Of a stretch of DNA of 34,140 nucleotides, positions 13,669-21,842 are shown piece after piece; position 1 is the first letter of the stretch; each line of letters begins with the position of its first letter. Made by a program: the position numbers and the translations under genes. The DNA lies in NCBI GenBank assembly GCA_017510065.1, contig JAFWOB010000152.1, positions 1 to 34,140 on the forward strand, in the 5' to 3' direction. The notes under the pieces are model-generated. The model saw only the letters and a list, made by a program, of their open reading frames with translations, had not been told where the DNA came from and did no database searches. The DNA is from Parasporobacterium sp. (GTDB lineage: Bacteria > Bacillota > Clostridia > Lachnospirales > Lachnospiraceae).

Positions 13669-14418
13669 ATGAACAGCGGCAAAACGATCAATTATAAAAT
13701 GGAAATAAGTTATGACGGGACCAGATACTATGGCTGGGAACGTCAGCCTGACAGGGACACGATCCAGGGGAAACTGGAAAGTGTCCTGACTGTTTTAAAC
13801 GGCTCTTTTGTGGAGGTGACTGGGGCAGGAAGGACAGACGCCGGCGTTCATGCCAGGAAAATGACAGCCAATGCAAGACTTGAGACCAATCTATCCCCGG
13901 ACGAGATCAAGGCGTATATGAATCGCTATCTGCCGGATGATATCAGCATCAACCGTCTGGTGATCGCTTCGGACCGGTTTCACGCCAGGTATAACGCCGT
14001 CGGGAAGCTCTACACATACACCTGTTATATTGGGGATGAGAAACCGGTATTTGACAGGAAATTCGTAACGGTACTTGATTTTAAGCCTGATATTGAAGCC
14101 ATGAGACAGGCGGCAGTCTTTCTGGTGGGAACCCACGACTACAAAGCATTCTGCTCCAATCCGAAAATGAAAAAGTCGACGGTCCGCTATGTGGATCAGA
14201 TTGAGATCCTGACCAAAAAAGACCGTCTGTATTTGAATTTTCACGGAACAGGATTCCTGCAGAATATGGTCCGTATCATGACGGGAACACTGTTGGAAGT
14301 CGGTGCCGGTAACATGGAGCCCGGCCGTGTGCGGGAAATACTGGAAGGCCTGGACCGAAGAGAAGCAGGGCCTACCGCTCCGGCGAAAGGGCTGTGCCTG
14401 ATGAAAGTGGATTATTAA
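13669..14418 (+). CDS. truA: tRNA pseudouridine(38-40) synthase TruA
   Basis: TruA isomerises uridines 38-40 in the anticodon stem-loop of many tRNAs. The 249-residue protein matches the usual family length. Catalytic Asp57 sits in GAGRTDAGVHA. The second half has FHARYNAVGKLYTYTCYIGDEKPVF and the conserved FHGTGFLQNMVRIMTG. The ATG follows GAGGAAC. It seems to be transcribed alone or with the following zinc-ribbon gene, 105 bases downstream. Confidence 0.97.
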   Translation: MNSGKTINYKMEISYDGTRYYGWERQPDRDTIQGKLESVLTVLNGSFVEVTGAGRTDAGVHARKMTANARLETNLSPDEIKAYMNRYLPDDISINRLVIASDRFHARYNAVGKLYTYTCYIGDEKPVFDRKFVTVLDFKPDIEAMRQAAVFLVGTHDYKAFCSNPKMKKSTVRYVDQIEILTKKDRLYLNFHGTGFLQNMVRIMTGTLLEVGAGNMEPGRVREILEGLDRREAGPTAPAKGLCLMKVDY

Positions 14419-14523
14419 AAGCTATATAATGCGGTAATTTGCAAAGATTTCACAGAATAGACGAGACGTTTTTAGGTTGGATTAAGATTAAGTCTTTATG
14501 ATGGAAGACAAGGAGGAGGAATC

Positions 14524-15756
14524 ATGTCAATTTTAGATGCATTATTCGGCGGACTGTTTGGAGATGAGGAAGAAGAACAACAACAGCAGGAAGCGGCTAT
14601 CGAACGTCCCTGTTCAAACTGCCCCGGCATCTGCAGCATTGCACCTGATGCATGCAGTGTTTGTCAGCCCTATAAGGAAAAGATGATCGACGCGATCTAC
14701 TGGGTCGATCATAAGGACGAACTCATCAGCCGGTATGAAGTAGTGGGCGCGAATACTCAGCAGGGGGCTGTTATCTGCCCGCATTGCGGAGGTCATTCGG
14801 AAGACCATTATGTATGTGAATACTGTGGTTCAAAACTGCAGGAAGGAACCGGCAAGATCCAGGTGGCAAGTGCTGCTGATATCCCGAATCCGGTGATGGA
14901 GGCGCAGGATCTGATTTTTGCCCGGTATGAGGCAGTCAAGGATTTTGCAGGAGCAGACGAAGCCTATGGATTGGTGGATGCACTCTCCGGAGTCGGCTCA
15001 AAAGGACTTCTCTCAAGCATTTTTGATGCATTGATGGGAGACAGTGACGGCAATGATTCCAAAACGATCGGTAACAAGATGACGGAAAGCGAGATCAGGG
15101 AAATGGCGGATTATTACAAGGTATCGGTCAGCGAATATCTGACCGGCCTGGATAACGGAAAATACCTTACCCTGTCCAATAAGAAAACCGCGGCAGCAGC
15201 GGAACAGACTTATTCCAGCACCCATATGGATGATATGCAGGGCGGCAGCTCACTGTCAGGACTGGCAGGACTTGCCGGTGCGATCGGTCTTGGTAGCATG
15301 CTGTTTGGCGGATCTTCGTACAATTATTCTGCTGCCCGGCCGAAACCGGGATACCACGGATATGGACAGCATTATTTGAATACCGGTTCGAAACCTCCCC
15401 AGAGTACCAGCCCGTTTTTCGGAGTTCCGGTGCAGCAGCGGCCGGAAGTAAAGCCTCAGATGCAGCAGCCGCGGCCGGAGATCAAACCTTCGGTGCAGCA
15501 GTCGAAACCAGCGGTTAAGCCTTCGGTGCAGCAGCCAAAACCGGCGGTTAAGCCATCGGTGCAGCAGTCGAAACCCTCCGGAAAAACACCGTCTTCCGCA
15601 GCAAGACCGGCACGTACTCCTTCTGACCTGCAGGGAAGCAGAAAGCCTGCAGGAAATACCGTTTCCGGATCAAAATCTAAAGAAGACGCGATACGTAAAG
15701 CTATGGGAACGGTATCTTCCAACAGATCCAAGGCCCAGACGAAAAAAAGGCCTTAA
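14524..15756 (+). CDS. Zinc-ribbon protein with Pro/Gln/Lys tandem-repeat tail
   Basis: The function is not recognised. The 410-residue protein starts after AAGGAGGA. It opens with an acidic, Gln-rich stretch (13-23). A cysteine cluster (Cys30, 33, 37, 44, 47) and a zinc ribbon (Cys85, Cys88, Cys98, Cys101) follow, then a helical region to about 230. A Gly/Ser-rich hydrophobic segment (about 240-265, LAGLAGAIGLGSMLFGG) could enter or touch the membrane. The tail from about 300 carries repeats of the ten-residue type VKPSVQQSKPA (at least three copies, 30-bp period in DNA) and ends in a basic KKRP. There is no signal peptide. It resembles a cytoplasmic scaffold or nucleic-acid-associated protein, but this is only a guess. 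I see no confident promoter in the 105 bases upstream. Confidence 0.72.
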   Translation: MSILDALFGGLFGDEEEEQQQQEAAIERPCSNCPGICSIAPDACSVCQPYKEKMIDAIYWVDHKDELISRYEVVGANTQQGAVICPHCGGHSEDHYVCEYCGSKLQEGTGKIQVASAADIPNPVMEAQDLIFARYEAVKDFAGADEAYGLVDALSGVGSKGLLSSIFDALMGDSDGNDSKTIGNKMTESEIREMADYYKVSVSEYLTGLDNGKYLTLSNKKTAAAAEQTYSSTHMDDMQGGSSLSGLAGLAGAIGLGSMLFGGSSYNYSAARPKPGYHGYGQHYLNTGSKPPQSTSPFFGVPVQQRPEVKPQMQQPRPEIKPSVQQSKPAVKPSVQQPKPAVKPSVQQSKPSGKTPSSAARPARTPSDLQGSRKPAGNTVSGSKSKEDAIRKAMGTVSSNRSKAQTKKRP

Positions 15757-15781
15757 TACGTTCGCGCACAGGAGGACACGA

Positions 15782-17290
15782 ATGATCTTAAGAAAGGCCG
15801 CAGCCATAGCAGCTGTTCTGACGTTAACAATGAGTATGACCGCATTTGCGGCACCGCCGGACATGCCGCCGGGAGAGTCCCAGGGGGAATCCCAGGGAGA
15901 ATCTGACGGCGGGCCGGGAATGCCTCCAGGAGGCGGACCGGGAGAATCTGAGGGCAGACAGGGAATGCCTCCAGGAGGGAGCGGCGGATCTTCCGCACCG
16001 GAAGAATATGAAGCTGTTCTGAATATTACAGAAGATACCGAGATCACAGGAGAAGATCTGGCTTCCGAAACAGGAATGGAGAATGTCGTTCATATTTATG
16101 AGGGAGCATCTGCCGTGATCACGAACAGCTCTTTCTCCAACAGCGGGGAAGGAAATGGAGGAGATGCCGCCAGCTTCTACGGCGTCGGAGCAACACTTTT
16201 AGTTTCTGACGGCGAATTACATCTGTCTGACTCCACGATCACCAGCGAAACGGCAGGTGGAACGGGTGTATTTGCCTACGATAACGGAACAGCTTATATG
16301 TCGGATGTTACGATCCGCAATTCCGGACGGGGCGGATGCGGTGGTATCCACGTTGCTGGCGGAGGAACTCTGTACGCCTGGAATTGTGATGTGGAAACCA
16401 CAGGCGGTTCCAGTGCAGCAATCCGGTCTGACAGAGGCGGCGGAACCATGGTTGTCGACGGCGGCTCCTATGTGACGCAGAACGGTACCGGTGCTGTATA
16501 TTGTACCGCGGATATCACGGTTCATGATGCATATCTGTTTGCCGGGAAGAGCGAGGCGATGGCCATCGAAGGCAAGAATACGATCAGGCTCTTCGACTGC
16601 TCCCTGGAAGGAAATATGCAGGAGACGGATGTCAATGACAACCGGGTCTGGAACTGCATCGTTTACCAGTCCATGTCCGGAGATGCGGACGTGGGAACCA
16701 GCGAGTTTGATATGATCGGCGGCGAACTGATCTGCCATGCAGGTCCTGTCGTCTTCAACACCAATACTTCCAGTTATATTACCTTTGCAGATTGTGATAT
16801 CACTTACGGAGACGACACTACCTATTTCCTGCAGGTCACCGGTAATGCAAGCTCCAGGACCTGGGGAAAGGCAGGAGCTAACGGCGCGAACTGCATTTTC
16901 AGCGCTTATAATCAGAAACTCAGCCATGACGTGCTTTACGATACCATTTCCAATCTGGACTTCTATCTTCTGGATGGTTCTTCTTTTGAGGGAGCGGTTC
17001 TGTGTGATGATACTTACAACGGCGGTTATTCTGGAGACGCAACTGCCAGCATCTATGTAGATGCTTCTTCTGTATGGACCGTGACCGGCGACAGTGTGGT
17101 AACCGGCACCTTATATCTGGAAGGAAGCATTGAAGGAGCGCAGGTCGTCGGAACAGACGGCACCGTGTATGTGGAAGGAGAAGGGTATACTGTTACGGTA
17201 AATGCTTTTGCGGATACCGTAGATGTTTCCGCTGCGGGTCAGGTCCCGGTATGGGAAGATTATGCAGTGGAAAGTCCTTTTGAAACGTGA
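15782..17290 (+). CDS. Secreted beta-helix-like protein with Gly-Glu-Ser linker
   Basis: This 502-residue protein has a clear signal peptide (about 1-23, ending AFA). It continues with a low-complexity Pro/Gly/Glu/Ser linker (24-72, repeated GESQGES and GMPPGG words). From about 78 to 480 it shows short repeating beta strands with recurring Asn/Asp/Gly/Ser turns and phrases such as LHLSDSTITSETAGGTGVF, as in right-handed parallel beta-helices. There is no LPxTG motif, no membrane anchor and no catalytic signature that I can name. The start follows AGGAGG and lies 25 bases after the zinc-ribbon gene, so the two may be one transcript. It shares style and linker words with the 960-residue protein at 30945-33827; both may be surface adhesins or glycan-binding proteins (inference). 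Confidence 0.8.
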   Translation: MILRKAAAIAAVLTLTMSMTAFAAPPDMPPGESQGESQGESDGGPGMPPGGGPGESEGRQGMPPGGSGGSSAPEEYEAVLNITEDTEITGEDLASETGMENVVHIYEGASAVITNSSFSNSGEGNGGDAASFYGVGATLLVSDGELHLSDSTITSETAGGTGVFAYDNGTAYMSDVTIRNSGRGGCGGIHVAGGGTLYAWNCDVETTGGSSAAIRSDRGGGTMVVDGGSYVTQNGTGAVYCTADITVHDAYLFAGKSEAMAIEGKNTIRLFDCSLEGNMQETDVNDNRVWNCIVYQSMSGDADVGTSEFDMIGGELICHAGPVVFNTNTSSYITFADCDITYGDDTTYFLQVTGNASSRTWGKAGANGANCIFSAYNQKLSHDVLYDTISNLDFYLLDGSSFEGAVLCDDTYNGGYSGDATASIYVDASSVWTVTGDSVVTGTLYLEGSIEGAQVVGTDGTVYVEGEGYTVTVNAFADTVDVSAAGQVPVWEDYAVESPFET

Positions 17291-17325
17291 TCTTGTTTTT
17301 ACATTGAATGTGCTGCAGCGAATGT

Positions 17326-17545
17326 GAGGCTATGCATGATTTAGAAAAAGTGCATGTAACGTTCGCGAGGCTATGCATGATTTTTTGTAAGATATACGAG
17401 GCTATGCATGATTTCAACCCTTAAAAGGGGACCGAAATCGTGCATAGCCTCAATTTCGTTACACGGCATTTTTGAAAATCGTGCATAGCCTTTGGTTTGT
17501 TACATATTTTTCTGAAAAACCATGCATACCGTCTATTCTGTTACA
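17326..17545. repeat. Array of six degenerate 41-bp-spaced repeats in two opposed sets of three
   Basis: The 359 bases 17291-17649 hold no gene; they hold this array and a terminator. The repeat core is AAATCRTGCATAGCCTC. Copies on the minus strand are at 17326-17342, 17367-17383 and 17398-17414. Copies on the plus strand are at 17435-17451, 17476-17492 and 17517-17533. Start-to-start steps are 41, 31, then (after the turn) 41 and 41. A second element, GTTACA, begins exactly 23 bases after each plus-strand core (17458, 17499, 17540). It is mirrored by TGTAAC/TGTAAG at the same distance from two left copies (17355-17360, 17386-17391). The two innermost copies can form an 18-bp hairpin with one G-U pair. 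The array lies between the secreted-protein gene and the converging carboxypeptidase gene. Confidence 0.92.
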
Positions 17546-17577
17546 TAGGATGACCAAACTATCCATAAAGCTGCAAA

Positions 17578-17607
17578 ACGGCTGCCGTAGTTCAATGCGG
17601 CAGCCGT
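17578..17607 (-). terminator. Terminator of the malQ-carboxypeptidase transcript
   Basis: A perfect 10-bp stem (ACGGCTGCCG with CGGCAGCCGT) with a 10-base loop, followed on the minus strand by TTTTGC. The T run is short. It lies 43 bases after the carboxypeptidase stop. Confidence 0.75.
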
Positions 17608-17649
17608 ACATAAATCACGATTCACTGAAACAGGACATCCGGCGATCAT

Positions 17650-19194
17650 TCAGATCCGGTAGATATCCCGGTATTTGGTCTCCAGGTAATCCAGGTAGAC
17701 GCCGGGGTCAAACGGCTCTTGAAGGACTCTGTCCAGCAGCTCATCCGGCTTGTATAAAGAACCGTACTGCCAGATGTTCCGGCGGTTCCATTCGTTGATT
17801 GGACCGAAGTCTCCGGAAGAGAGACAGCTGTCCACATCCACAGTCTCTTTCATTTTGCGGAGGAACTGGGCGCCGTAGGCGCTTCCCAGAGCATAAGACG
17901 GGAAATAGCCGATCATGCCGCCGGACCAGTGGCTGTCCTGCAGGACGCCGCGGCGGTCATCCGGCACATCAATCCCCAGGTATTCTTTGTACAGGCGGTT
18001 CCATTCCTGAGGAAGATCTTTTACTTCCAGTTCGCCAGCCATCACGCGTTTTTCCAGTTCATAGCGGATCATGACATGGAGGCAGTAGGTTACCTCATCT
18101 GCTTCTGTCCGGATCAGAGATGGCTCGGAACGGTTGATAGCCCGGTAAAGTTCATCTGCGGTGATACCTTCCATAGACTCCGGGAACAACTCCCTGAGTT
18201 TGGGAAGGAGCAGGGAAGTAAACGCGCGGCTCCGACCGATGATATTTTCATAGAACCGGCTCTGGCTTTCATGGATTCCCATGGAAACGCCGCCGTCCAG
18301 GACTGTGAATGCCAGATCCCGGGCAGAGCCTGTATCATACAGAGCATGACCGCCTTCGTGGATTACGCTGTACATGGAGAATGTATAGTTATCTCTCTTA
18401 TAGTTGGTGGTAATACGCTCATCCAGATGAGATCCCAGAGAAGTCGTAAAGGGGTGTTCCGTTGTGGAAAGACCGCAATGTTCCCGGTCCAGCTTCATAA
18501 GATCCATCAGATAGACAGACAGCTTCTCCTGCACATATTCCGGAAAATCACCCCACAGGAAATGATCATCCACCTGCTGCGCCGTTCCGATCGCATGGAT
18601 CAGGGGAACCAGGCGGCTCCTCAAGGCGTCAAAGAACCGGTCGCAGATCTCCATATTGACCCCCGGCTCGTATTCATTCAGCCAGTAATCATAGGGAAGC
18701 ATATCCGGTGCACAGTAACCGGCAAACCGTTTCTGCGTTTCGAAGATCTTCTCCAGGAGAGGCTGAAACATCGGGAAGTCGCTGGCTTCCTTGGCTTTGT
18801 GCCAGACATCATCTGCCTGTACCAGAAGTTCCTGATAAGCAACGTACTCGTCCATGGGGATCTTCTGCATCTGACGGACATCCTTGAGCATCAGGAAGAC
18901 CATTCTTCTTAACCGGAACAATTCTTCTTCATCAGCTGCAGCCGTTTCCACCGGCTCTGCTTCTGCCGGGTTCAGTTCCTTATCCAGGTATTCCAAAAGC
19001 TCCAGCGTTTCGGAACTGGTAGCGATCCGATACATCTCCTCAGTCAGGATCCCCAGGCTGTGAGCCCTGTTTTCGGCAGTCCCTTTCGGCGCCGTCGTAG
19101 CACCGTCATAATACATGAGGGAAACGGCGTGGTCATAAGCACTTAGTTTTCCCTGCAGGTCATAAAGCGCTTTCTTTGCTTCTTCAAATTTCAA
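17650..19194 (-). CDS. M32-family metallo-carboxypeptidase (carboxypeptidase Taq type)
   Basis: This 514-residue cytosolic zinc peptidase removes C-terminal amino acids from peptides. Family M32 marks are all present: HPFT at 247-250, the DERITT segment near 258, the zinc motif HEGGH at 279-283, and HESQSRFYEN at 308-317, where Glu309 is the third metal ligand. Length is typical for the family. The start codon is TTG at 19194, placed 6 bases after a perfect AGGAGG; no ATG fits. The gene follows malQ by 12 bases and is in the same transcript, although peptide and glucan breakdown have no obvious link. Confidence 0.94.
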   Translation of the reverse strand: MKFEEAKKALYDLQGKLSAYDHAVSLMYYDGATTAPKGTAENRAHSLGILTEEMYRIATSSETLELLEYLDKELNPAEAEPVETAAADEEELFRLRRMVFLMLKDVRQMQKIPMDEYVAYQELLVQADDVWHKAKEASDFPMFQPLLEKIFETQKRFAGYCAPDMLPYDYWLNEYEPGVNMEICDRFFDALRSRLVPLIHAIGTAQQVDDHFLWGDFPEYVQEKLSVYLMDLMKLDREHCGLSTTEHPFTTSLGSHLDERITTNYKRDNYTFSMYSVIHEGGHALYDTGSARDLAFTVLDGGVSMGIHESQSRFYENIIGRSRAFTSLLLPKLRELFPESMEGITADELYRAINRSEPSLIRTEADEVTYCLHVMIRYELEKRVMAGELEVKDLPQEWNRLYKEYLGIDVPDDRRGVLQDSHWSGGMIGYFPSYALGSAYGAQFLRKMKETVDVDSCLSSGDFGPINEWNRRNIWQYGSLYKPDELLDRVLQEPFDPGVYLDYLETKYRDIYRI

Positions 19195-19206
19195 AGCAGT
19201 TCCTCC

Positions 19207-20775
19207 TTATCTTCCGTACAGTCTGGTAATATGTTTGATCTTTTCAGCCAGTTCGGATGTCAGCTCATCGGGCAGCAGCCGCCAGGTCCAGTTAGTACCG
19301 GAGGTGCTGGGAACATTCATACGGTTTCCTTTGCCAAGTTCCAGATAATCCTGAACCTGCACGATAAAAAGGTCAGCCACGGATTTCTGTCCGTCCCGGA
19401 TCACATGCCAGATAAAGTCAGACTTGTTCTGTTCCGTAAGAAGCAGGGTGGAGGCAGGAGCCTTTTTCCCTTTTCCGGACTTTGCGGCAGTTTTCTCCGG
19501 AACTTTCAGCTCCGGAACCGTGTCGATCCCCAGATAGTCAAAAGCAAACAGCACATCTTCCGGTTTGGCATCTTCCAGCCATTCCTTCAGGGTGGCATTA
19601 TCATGGGTGCCGGTATAGCAGATGCAGTGGCTGGTATAGCTGTGAGGCAGGAAGCTGCTTTCTTCTCCGGAGTCAAATGCAAATTCCAGAACCTTCATGC
19701 CGGGAAGACCGGAGTCTTTAAGGAGCTGCCTGAGAGCATCCGACGGAGCGCCCAGATCTTCGGCGATAAACTTGGTATCCCGGAACCAGCCGGTGACAGG
19801 TTCCAGCATGGTCATGCCGGGCCCTTTTACCCAGGAACCGTTCTTCGCTGTCTTGTCTCCGTATGGTACTGCCCAGTATTCGGAAAAACCGCGGAAATGA
19901 TCGATACGGATCACATCGAACAGTTTTGTGGCTCCGCCGATCCGGCGGATCCACCAGCCATAGCCGTCTTCGCGCATCTTATCATAATCATAAAGAGGAT
20001 TGCCCCAAAGCTGACCGTCTTTTGAAAAATAATCCGGCGGAACTCCTGCGACCTTTTTAGGCAGGTAGTTTTCATCCAGCTGGAAGAATTCCGGTTCGCT
20101 CCAGACATCTGCGCTGTCCAATGGCACATAGATCGGAATATCCCCAATCGTCAGGATCTCCAGTTTCTTCAGATACTCCCGCAAAGCTTTCCACTGCTTA
20201 TAGAACAGGAACTGGATATAGGTGAACAGTTCCACGTCTTCGGCCAGCTTTTCACGGTATTTTGCCAGAGCTTCCGGTTTTCGGAAGCGCAGATCCTTGT
20301 CTTTCCAGTCTGTCCAGGGCAGCATCTTAAAATGTCTTTTGCATGCCATGAACAGTGCGTAATCATCAATCCATTTGTTTTCCTTTACAAAGTTTTCGAC
20401 TTCTTCTTTGTCCCGTTCCCAACCGTTTTTCTTGGCAGTCTCCAGCATTTTAAAACGGGCTTCATAGATCTTGCCATAATCAACATGCCTTGGATCTTTC
20501 CCGAAATCGATCCCTTTGAGATCGCTTTTCTTAAGAAGCTTATCCTTGATCAGCATATCCGGATCGATAAAATAGGGATTGCCGGCAAAGGAAGAGCAGC
20601 TTTGATACGGAGAATCTCCGAATCCCGTGGGACCAAGCGGCAGCATCTGCCAATATTTCTGACCGGCTTTTTTCAGAAAATCGGCAAAGTCATAGGCAGC
20701 TTTTCCCAGCGTACCGATCCCGTAAGGAGAGGGAAGGGAAGAGATGGACATTAATATTCCGGCAGCTCTGTTCAT
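19207..20775 (-). CDS. malQ: 4-alpha-glucanotransferase (amylomaltase, GH77)
   Basis: MalQ disproportionates malto-oligosaccharides in the cytosol and releases glucose. The 522-residue protein shows the GH77 motifs: GDIPIYVPLDSADVW at 211-225, catalytic nucleophile Asp292 in RIDHFRGF, acid/base Glu339 in IAEDLG, and transition-state Asp392 in GTHDN. Residues about 421-450 form a Lys/Ala/Pro-rich insert (around KTAAKSGKGKKAPA) that interrupts the C-terminal part and is not usual in the family. The ATG follows AAAGGA. It lies downstream of the maltodextrin-type ABC operon on the same strand but behind a terminator, with its own promoter. It would process sugars brought in by that transporter. 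Confidence 0.95.
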   Translation of the reverse strand: MNRAAGILMSISSLPSPYGIGTLGKAAYDFADFLKKAGQKYWQMLPLGPTGFGDSPYQSCSSFAGNPYFIDPDMLIKDKLLKKSDLKGIDFGKDPRHVDYGKIYEARFKMLETAKKNGWERDKEEVENFVKENKWIDDYALFMACKRHFKMLPWTDWKDKDLRFRKPEALAKYREKLAEDVELFTYIQFLFYKQWKALREYLKKLEILTIGDIPIYVPLDSADVWSEPEFFQLDENYLPKKVAGVPPDYFSKDGQLWGNPLYDYDKMREDGYGWWIRRIGGATKLFDVIRIDHFRGFSEYWAVPYGDKTAKNGSWVKGPGMTMLEPVTGWFRDTKFIAEDLGAPSDALRQLLKDSGLPGMKVLEFAFDSGEESSFLPHSYTSHCICYTGTHDNATLKEWLEDAKPEDVLFAFDYLGIDTVPELKVPEKTAAKSGKGKKAPASTLLLTEQNKSDFIWHVIRDGQKSVADLFIVQVQDYLELGKGNRMNVPSTSGTNWTWRLLPDELTSELAEKIKHITRLYGR

Positions 20776-20825
20776 TGTTTTCTAGTCCTTTCTTTTCAGT
20801 TCTATGGATGGAAGCCTGTGCGCAT

Positions 20826-20860
20826 TTGGAGGCTCCAATCAAAAAATCCCGGTTATTATA
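20826..20860 (-). promoter_or_regulatory. malQ promoter (extended -10) and leader palindrome
   Basis: Minus strand TATAAT at 20860-20855 is preceded by TGT (extended -10); no good -35 box is present. Downstream of it, in the leader, is the perfect palindrome TTGGAG-G-CTCCAA (20826-20838), about 50 bases before the start codon. The palindrome may be an operator for a sugar-responsive repressor; this is inference. Confidence 0.6.
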
Positions 20861-20918
20861 ACATTTACAGTCCAAAAAATCTTCAGAAATCATATTTTTT
20901 TGTATGCTGCATTCCAAA

Positions 20919-20960
20919 AAACGGGCTGCCCTGCAGAAGGAATCGCCAGGCAGCCCGTTT
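20919..20960 (-). terminator. Terminator of the sugar ABC transporter operon
   Basis: A perfect 12-bp stem (AAACGGGCTGCC with GGCAGCCCGTTT) with an 18-base loop. On the minus strand it is followed by a T run (GTTTTTTGG). It lies 21 bases after the last permease gene. Confidence 0.88.
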
Positions 20961-20981
20961 GAGTCATGGAAGATACAAAGA

Positions 20982-21842
20982 TCAGCCTTTCACCGCACCG
21001 GCAGCAACACCTTTGATGATGTGCTTCTGGCATACCAGATAGAAAATGATAACCGGGATGATGCTCAGGAGGATGAGGGCCATCGTGGCGCCGAGGTCTA
21101 CGGTTCCGTAGCTTCCTTTCAGGAACTGGATCAGGATCGGGATCGTCATATATCTGGTCCGGTCCAGAACAAGATACGGAAGCAGATAGTCATTCCATAC
21201 CCACATGATCTCCAATACGCCGACGGAGATCAGAGTCGGCTTCAGCATAGGAAGGACTACGGTAAAATAAGTCTTGACCGGATTGCATCCGTCGATCACA
21301 GCTGCCTCTTCGATCTCCAGCGGGATGGATTTGACGAAGCCGGTAAACATGAAGACTGCCAGACCGGCTCCGAACCCCAGATAAATGATGGGGATCGTCC
21401 ATGGGGTATTGAGTTTCAGGGTGTCCGCTGTCTTAGACAAGGTGAACATGACCATCTGGAAGGGAACCACCATGGAGAAGACACACAGGAAATAAATGAT
21501 CCTGCAGAATGTGCTGTTGACCCTGGCAATGTACCATGCTGCCATGGAGCAGAACAGAAGGATCAGCGCTGTTGAAACAACGGTGATAAACAGGCTCAGG
21601 AAAGCAGCCTGCCAGAAATTGTAGTTTCCGAGGGTGATACCGGTGATAAAATTCTTGAAGCCTGCCCACATTTCCCCGAGAGGAAGGGCAAAGGTGGCTG
21701 TTTTAACAAAGGTATTGACTTTGAAAGAGTTGATCACAACAGCCAGTACAGGAAGCACCCAGATGATGCAGACCACGGTCAGGATCACGGACAGGGTAAC
21801 TTTTTTGCGTTTTTCTGCGGAAATAGAACCTGCTTTGCTCAT
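20982..21842 (-). CDS. Sugar ABC transporter permease, MalG type
   Basis: This is one of the two membrane subunits of a CUT1-family sugar importer. The 286-residue protein has six membrane helices. It carries the cytoplasmic coupling loop EEAAVIDGCNPVKTYFTVVLPMLKP (the EAA motif that contacts the ATPase), and ends in the typical CQKHIIKGVAAGAVKG. The ATG overlaps the preceding permease stop by one base (TAATG), so the two are translated together. It is the last gene of the operon. Confidence 0.94.
   Translation of the reverse strand: MSKAGSISAEKRKKVTLSVILTVVCIIWVLPVLAVVINSFKVNTFVKTATFALPLGEMWAGFKNFITGITLGNYNFWQAAFLSLFITVVSTALILLFCSMAAWYIARVNSTFCRIIYFLCVFSMVVPFQMVMFTLSKTADTLKLNTPWTIPIIYLGFGAGLAVFMFTGFVKSIPLEIEEAAVIDGCNPVKTYFTVVLPMLKPTLISVGVLEIMWVWNDYLLPYLVLDRTRYMTIPILIQFLKGSYGTVDLGATMALILLSIIPVIIFYLVCQKHIIKGVAAGAVKG

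Noticed and set aside
17326-17545. The repeat array as a CRISPR array
   Set aside because: Copies stand in both orientations, cores are only 17 bases and degenerate, the stretches between them share a second conserved element, and no cas gene is present.
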